Shown: positions 61,830-64,000 of the stretch, one piece after another
Layout of the letters: every line of letters begins with the position of its first letter
Numbering within the stretch: the stretch's first letter is position 1
Source of the DNA: Flavobacterium sp. W4I14
GTDB lineage: Bacteria; Bacteroidota; Bacteroidia; Sphingobacteriales; Sphingobacteriaceae
Assembly: GCA_030817875.1 (NCBI GenBank)
Contig: JAUSZU010000001.1
Location: 4,650,001 to 4,714,000, forward strand
Direction of reading: 5' to 3'
DNA: 64,000 nucleotides
Made by a program: the position numbers and the translations under genes
The notes under the pieces: generated by a model
Told to the model about the DNA's origin: nothing
What the model saw: the letters and a program-made list of their open reading frames with translations, nothing else
Database searches by the model: none

Positions 61830-62675
61830 TTACTTGAACATTCCATCCCGAAAGGTTAAAACTTTTCTTTTTCCACTTAAAACCGATCCGTTTTTAGTTT
61901 CGTTAACCTCAGGATAACTAATGGTTTTATCTTGGGAATTATAAATCATAGCCAATTGTGCCATAAGTTTCTCTTTATCCTGATCCTCTTTAAGGGTGGC
62001 AGATGCAAACAATTGACTTTTGACCGCTTTCCCCAATTTAAATAAGGGCTTGTTAATACTAAATTTTGAATGGTTTACGATTAGCGTATGACTTACACTA
62101 TACGGTTCAGTACCGCTCATCTGCCCATAACCCGTAAGCAAATATGTTTTTTGAGGGGAGGTATTTAAATGATATATATGCTCAAAAAAAGGTGTCGGGC
62201 TACCCTCATCATCTTTCTCTTCGTAAAGATTATTAAATGAAATTGCGGTTACCGCATTGTTTTCACCTTGGTACTGAACAATATTCTGCACATGCCACAT
62301 CGTACCAGAATAGGGAGAAAGCCAATAAAACAACCTAAGTTTATGGTCGTCGGCAGTTAATACATTAATCTCGTACTTCTTCAGGTTGGCAAAGTCTGCC
62401 TCAAAAGCCTTTGGTTGTTTTAAGGCCTCAATAAATGCCTTTATAAATACTTCTTCAGCTTCAGTTTTTCCATCATTTAGATAACTTTCTCTGGAGGCCA
62501 GCATTTGTGCAGCCAATTTATCAAGAGAACTTGCCGTGGCAGAACCAGCATCTATCTTCTTCTTTACAGCAGTATCAGCATGATCAATTCCCTTTGGTTG
62601 CTGATCACCATGCTTTGCGCTACAAGAAAACAGCAGAAATACCAGAGAAAAAAATAAGATGCTCGTTGTTTTCAT
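61830..62675 (-). CDS. Lipoprotein of unknown family, possible immunity protein
   Basis: A 281-residue lipoprotein with lipobox LLFSCSAKHG (lipidated Cys18). The mature part has a helical stretch (about 40-95; AAQMLASRESYLNDGKTEAE) and a beta-rich domain (about 95-281) with RLFYWLSPYSGTMWHVQNIV and YLLTGYGQMSGTEPYSVSHT. I do not recognise a family. It begins 1 bp after the lysozyme-like gene and 24 bp before vgrG. A periplasmic lipoprotein beside a secreted peptidoglycan hydrolase is the usual place for its immunity protein, which is my inference; an alternative is an accessory envelope protein. Confidence 0.7.
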   Translation of the reverse strand: MKTTSILFFSLVFLLFSCSAKHGDQQPKGIDHADTAVKKKIDAGSATASSLDKLAAQMLASRESYLNDGKTEAEEVFIKAFIEALKQPKAFEADFANLKKYEINVLTADDHKLRLFYWLSPYSGTMWHVQNIVQYQGENNAVTAISFNNLYEEKDDEGSPTPFFEHIYHLNTSPQKTYLLTGYGQMSGTEPYSVSHTLIVNHSKFSINKPLFKLGKAVKSQLFASATLKEDQDKEKLMAQLAMIYNSQDKTISYPEVNETKNGSVLSGKRKVLTFRDGMFK

Positions 62676-62676
62676 G

Positions 62677-63396
62677 CTATTGTCTCGGTATATTAATTAA
62701 TCCTCTATTTTCCATAACTTTTAAAATTACAGCTGTTCCTATTTGTTTATTTACATAATCGAGACTAAAAAAATGATCTCTCGGAAAACCACCTTTAGTG
62801 TAAAGATTAGAACCGCCCCACAGATAAGGCGAATTGATATTATTGTTCTGATAGGCTTTTGCTATGCCATTATATTGCTCTAAACGCAGCAAAACCTTTG
62901 GCAAAGACCAAACTGTTTCTTTATCCAGGCCACGTAGTTTTAAGGCATCAACCGCACTTTCTTCAAAAGTAAATGGTGCCCCGTGATTAATTTTTGGCCT
63001 GTTAGCGGGATGCTGCCTGGTAAAACCGCTGAGCGGATCGCCATTATGCAGGTGTTTTGTAAAGTCAGCATTACTCTCTCTATAGTGTACACAGGCGATA
63101 AAATACCAAGGAATACCCGTATTTTCAGAGAAAACACTATGATCTAAAAATGTTCTGCTAAAAAAGCTGTTGCCGATTTTTGGATTTCTTTTGAGGAAAA
63201 AATCGTCGGGTTCTGTTACAAAGCAGGCATTGCGGTAAGTGTACTCGGTTAAATTGAGCAGTTTATTTCTAACTGCCTGGTATCTTGATTTATTGCTTAT
63301 GATTTTATCATCAATAATCCGATTGATCTCAACCGATTTTATCGGAGAAACCATACAGGAATTAAATAGCTTAATGTATTCTAAATCAGTAGCCAT
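62677..63396 (-). CDS. Lysozyme-like putative T6SS effector
   Basis: A 239-residue protein without a signal peptide. The pattern GIPWYFIACVHYRESNADF (94-112), HNGDPLSGF (117-125), FEESAVDALKLRGLD (144-158), RLEQYNGIAK (171-180) and NSPYLWGGSNLYTKGG (188-203) matches a lysozyme-fold group seen in phage and bacterial peptidoglycan hydrolases (HYRES plus HNGDPL, with Glu107 as the likely catalytic acid). Lacking a Sec signal, it would need another route to the periplasm, such as type VI secretion. It is flanked by hcp (upstream) and a lipoprotein gene (1 bp downstream). A cell-wall-degrading effector is the best reading. Confidence 0.78.
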   Translation of the reverse strand: MATDLEYIKLFNSCMVSPIKSVEINRIIDDKIISNKSRYQAVRNKLLNLTEYTYRNACFVTEPDDFFLKRNPKIGNSFFSRTFLDHSVFSENTGIPWYFIACVHYRESNADFTKHLHNGDPLSGFTRQHPANRPKINHGAPFTFEESAVDALKLRGLDKETVWSLPKVLLRLEQYNGIAKAYQNNNINSPYLWGGSNLYTKGGFPRDHFFSLDYVNKQIGTAVILKVMENRGLINIPRQ

Positions 63397-63429
63397 AATT
63401 AGCTCTTTATATCACACCTTTAAAGCACA

Positions 63430-63477
63430 AAAACCGTTACGAGCACCAGCCTTTAGCAAGCAACCCGTAACGGTTTT
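63430..63477 (-). terminator. Terminator between hcp and the effector operon
   Basis: AAAACCGTTACG (63430-63441) and CGTAACGGTTTT (63466-63477) form a perfect 12-bp stem with a 24-base loop; on the minus strand it is followed by TTTTTGTGCTTT. It lies 8 bp after the hcp stop and would uncouple hcp, needed in bulk, from the effector genes. Confidence 0.85.
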
Positions 63478-63484
63478 ATTATAA

Positions 63485-63880
63485 TTAAGCTTTTGGCCAA
63501 TCGTTTTCGTGTTCTGCATTGCCCAGTTTTAACTTACGGGCCGATACCACAAAACTCAAAGTCATAGGCGTATTGTCGTTTACCGCAATACCCTCGTTAT
63601 ACTGGATGATATAACCATCTTCGAAAGACAGTTCTTTCATTTTAGCATCTTCTTCGCCTTTCTTGAAAACCAATGTTCCTGAAAGCGGCTTGTATTGGTT
63701 GTTTACCATCGATTCGATCACAGAAGTATCTTCGGTTGATTCGATTTCGATGTGGATGGTACCACCATAAACACCTGACGATGGACGGCCTTTTGCGTCA
63801 ACATCTCTATTTAATGAGAAGCTGCACTGTAGTACATCAAATTCTTTTGATCCTAAGTTTAAACGGGTTTTGAATGCCAT
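63485..63880 (-). CDS. tssD: Type VI secretion tube protein Hcp (TssD)
   Basis: A 131-residue Hcp of the Bacteroidota TssD type. It reads MAFKTRLNLGSKEFDVLQCS at the start, DVDAKGRPSSGVYGGTIHIEIE-type (about 26-46, in two parts) and MTLSFVVSARKLKLGNAEHEN-type at the end (about 105-125), with the all-beta pattern. It polymerises into the inner tube of the type VI machine. It is the first gene of the cargo cluster in this window and probably has a promoter in the unread or AT-rich sequence after 63880; that stretch (63881-64000) shows no gene. Confidence 0.92.
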   Translation of the reverse strand: MAFKTRLNLGSKEFDVLQCSFSLNRDVDAKGRPSSGVYGGTIHIEIESTEDTSVIESMVNNQYKPLSGTLVFKKGEEDAKMKELSFEDGYIIQYNEGIAVNDNTPMTLSFVVSARKLKLGNAEHENDWPKA

Positions 63881-64000
63881 TGTAATAAGTTTTAATGTTT
63901 TGAAAAATGAATGAATTGCAACGAGTGGTTGGTGTGGAGTGTAAAGCGGATGGCGTTTTGCGTTTCATTTGCCTAAACCCAAAACCCTCTTCTCTAATTG

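Noticed and set aside
1..64000. CRISPR arrays, tRNA/rRNA genes, insertion sequences or prophage
   Set aside because: No regularly spaced repeats, cloverleaf patterns, transposases, integrases or phage structural genes were found; the T6SS genes are phage-like in origin but form a secretion cluster.

Overview
The window looks like a chromosomal segment of a Bacteroidota soil or water bacterium, most likely a Pedobacter-type Sphingobacteriaceae. The basis is low-to-mid GC, many TAnnTTTG (-7) promoter motifs, no visible Shine-Dalgarno pattern, families typical of that phylum (DUF5687, DUF6263, long urocanate hydratase, TssD/VgrG of the Bacteroidota type VI system) and dense intergenic palindromes. 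The genus is inferred from memory of such proteins, not from a search. No tRNA, rRNA, CRISPR array, IS element or prophage is visible.

Layout. 1-8 kb: small membrane proteins, an RDD protein and a divergent, tightly packed SpoIIM / membrane protein / DUF4129 / DUF4350 / MoxR / DUF58 operon. 8-16.7 kb: a nucleoid-associated protein, a GNAT-MarR pair with a likely operator, TlpA thioredoxin, a His-rich small protein with a TonB receptor, then old yellow enzyme, aldo-keto reductase and DoxX. 16.8-19.8 kb: an ABC/GntR operon. 20-36 kb: mostly housekeeping and single genes (hydrolase, MtfA-like peptidase, oxidoreductase, OmpA lipoprotein, ABC exporter, rarA, MFS carrier, methyltransferase, hisS, LytTR membrane regulator, SUI1 factor, lipid kinase). 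36.4-38 kb: metK behind a riboswitch that looks like the long-loop form of SAM-II.

38.4-42 kb is a compact peptide-export cassette: a 68-residue precursor with a double-glycine leader, a HlyD-type adaptor and a C39-peptidase ABC exporter. 42-53 kb holds ExbD, Cu/Zn SOD, a TlpA-DUF3738 protein divergent from a two-component pair, an EamA exporter, a quinone-reductase/monooxygenase pair with a divergent LysR regulator, and a large multi-PAS histidine kinase. 53-57.7 kb is a histidine-degradation locus (hutH-hutU) with a divergent LysR regulator and a palindromic operator candidate between them.

57.9-63.9 kb, all on the minus strand, is the most striking part: a type VI secretion cargo module. 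From upstream to downstream it reads Hcp/TssD, a lysozyme-like protein without signal peptide, a lipoprotein, VgrG, a PAAR-like (DUF4280)-Hint-HNH polymorphic toxin, and a small acidic protein that is probably its immunity partner. I read it as two effector/immunity pairs bracketing VgrG. The rest of the secretion apparatus is not in the window.

Several intergenic gaps are filled by repeat families: about 80-110 bp REP-like elements, two related 200-450 bp elements bordered by GTAA-loop palindromes, and AGTC-rich or CACAGAG/CACAAAG-type inverted repeats.
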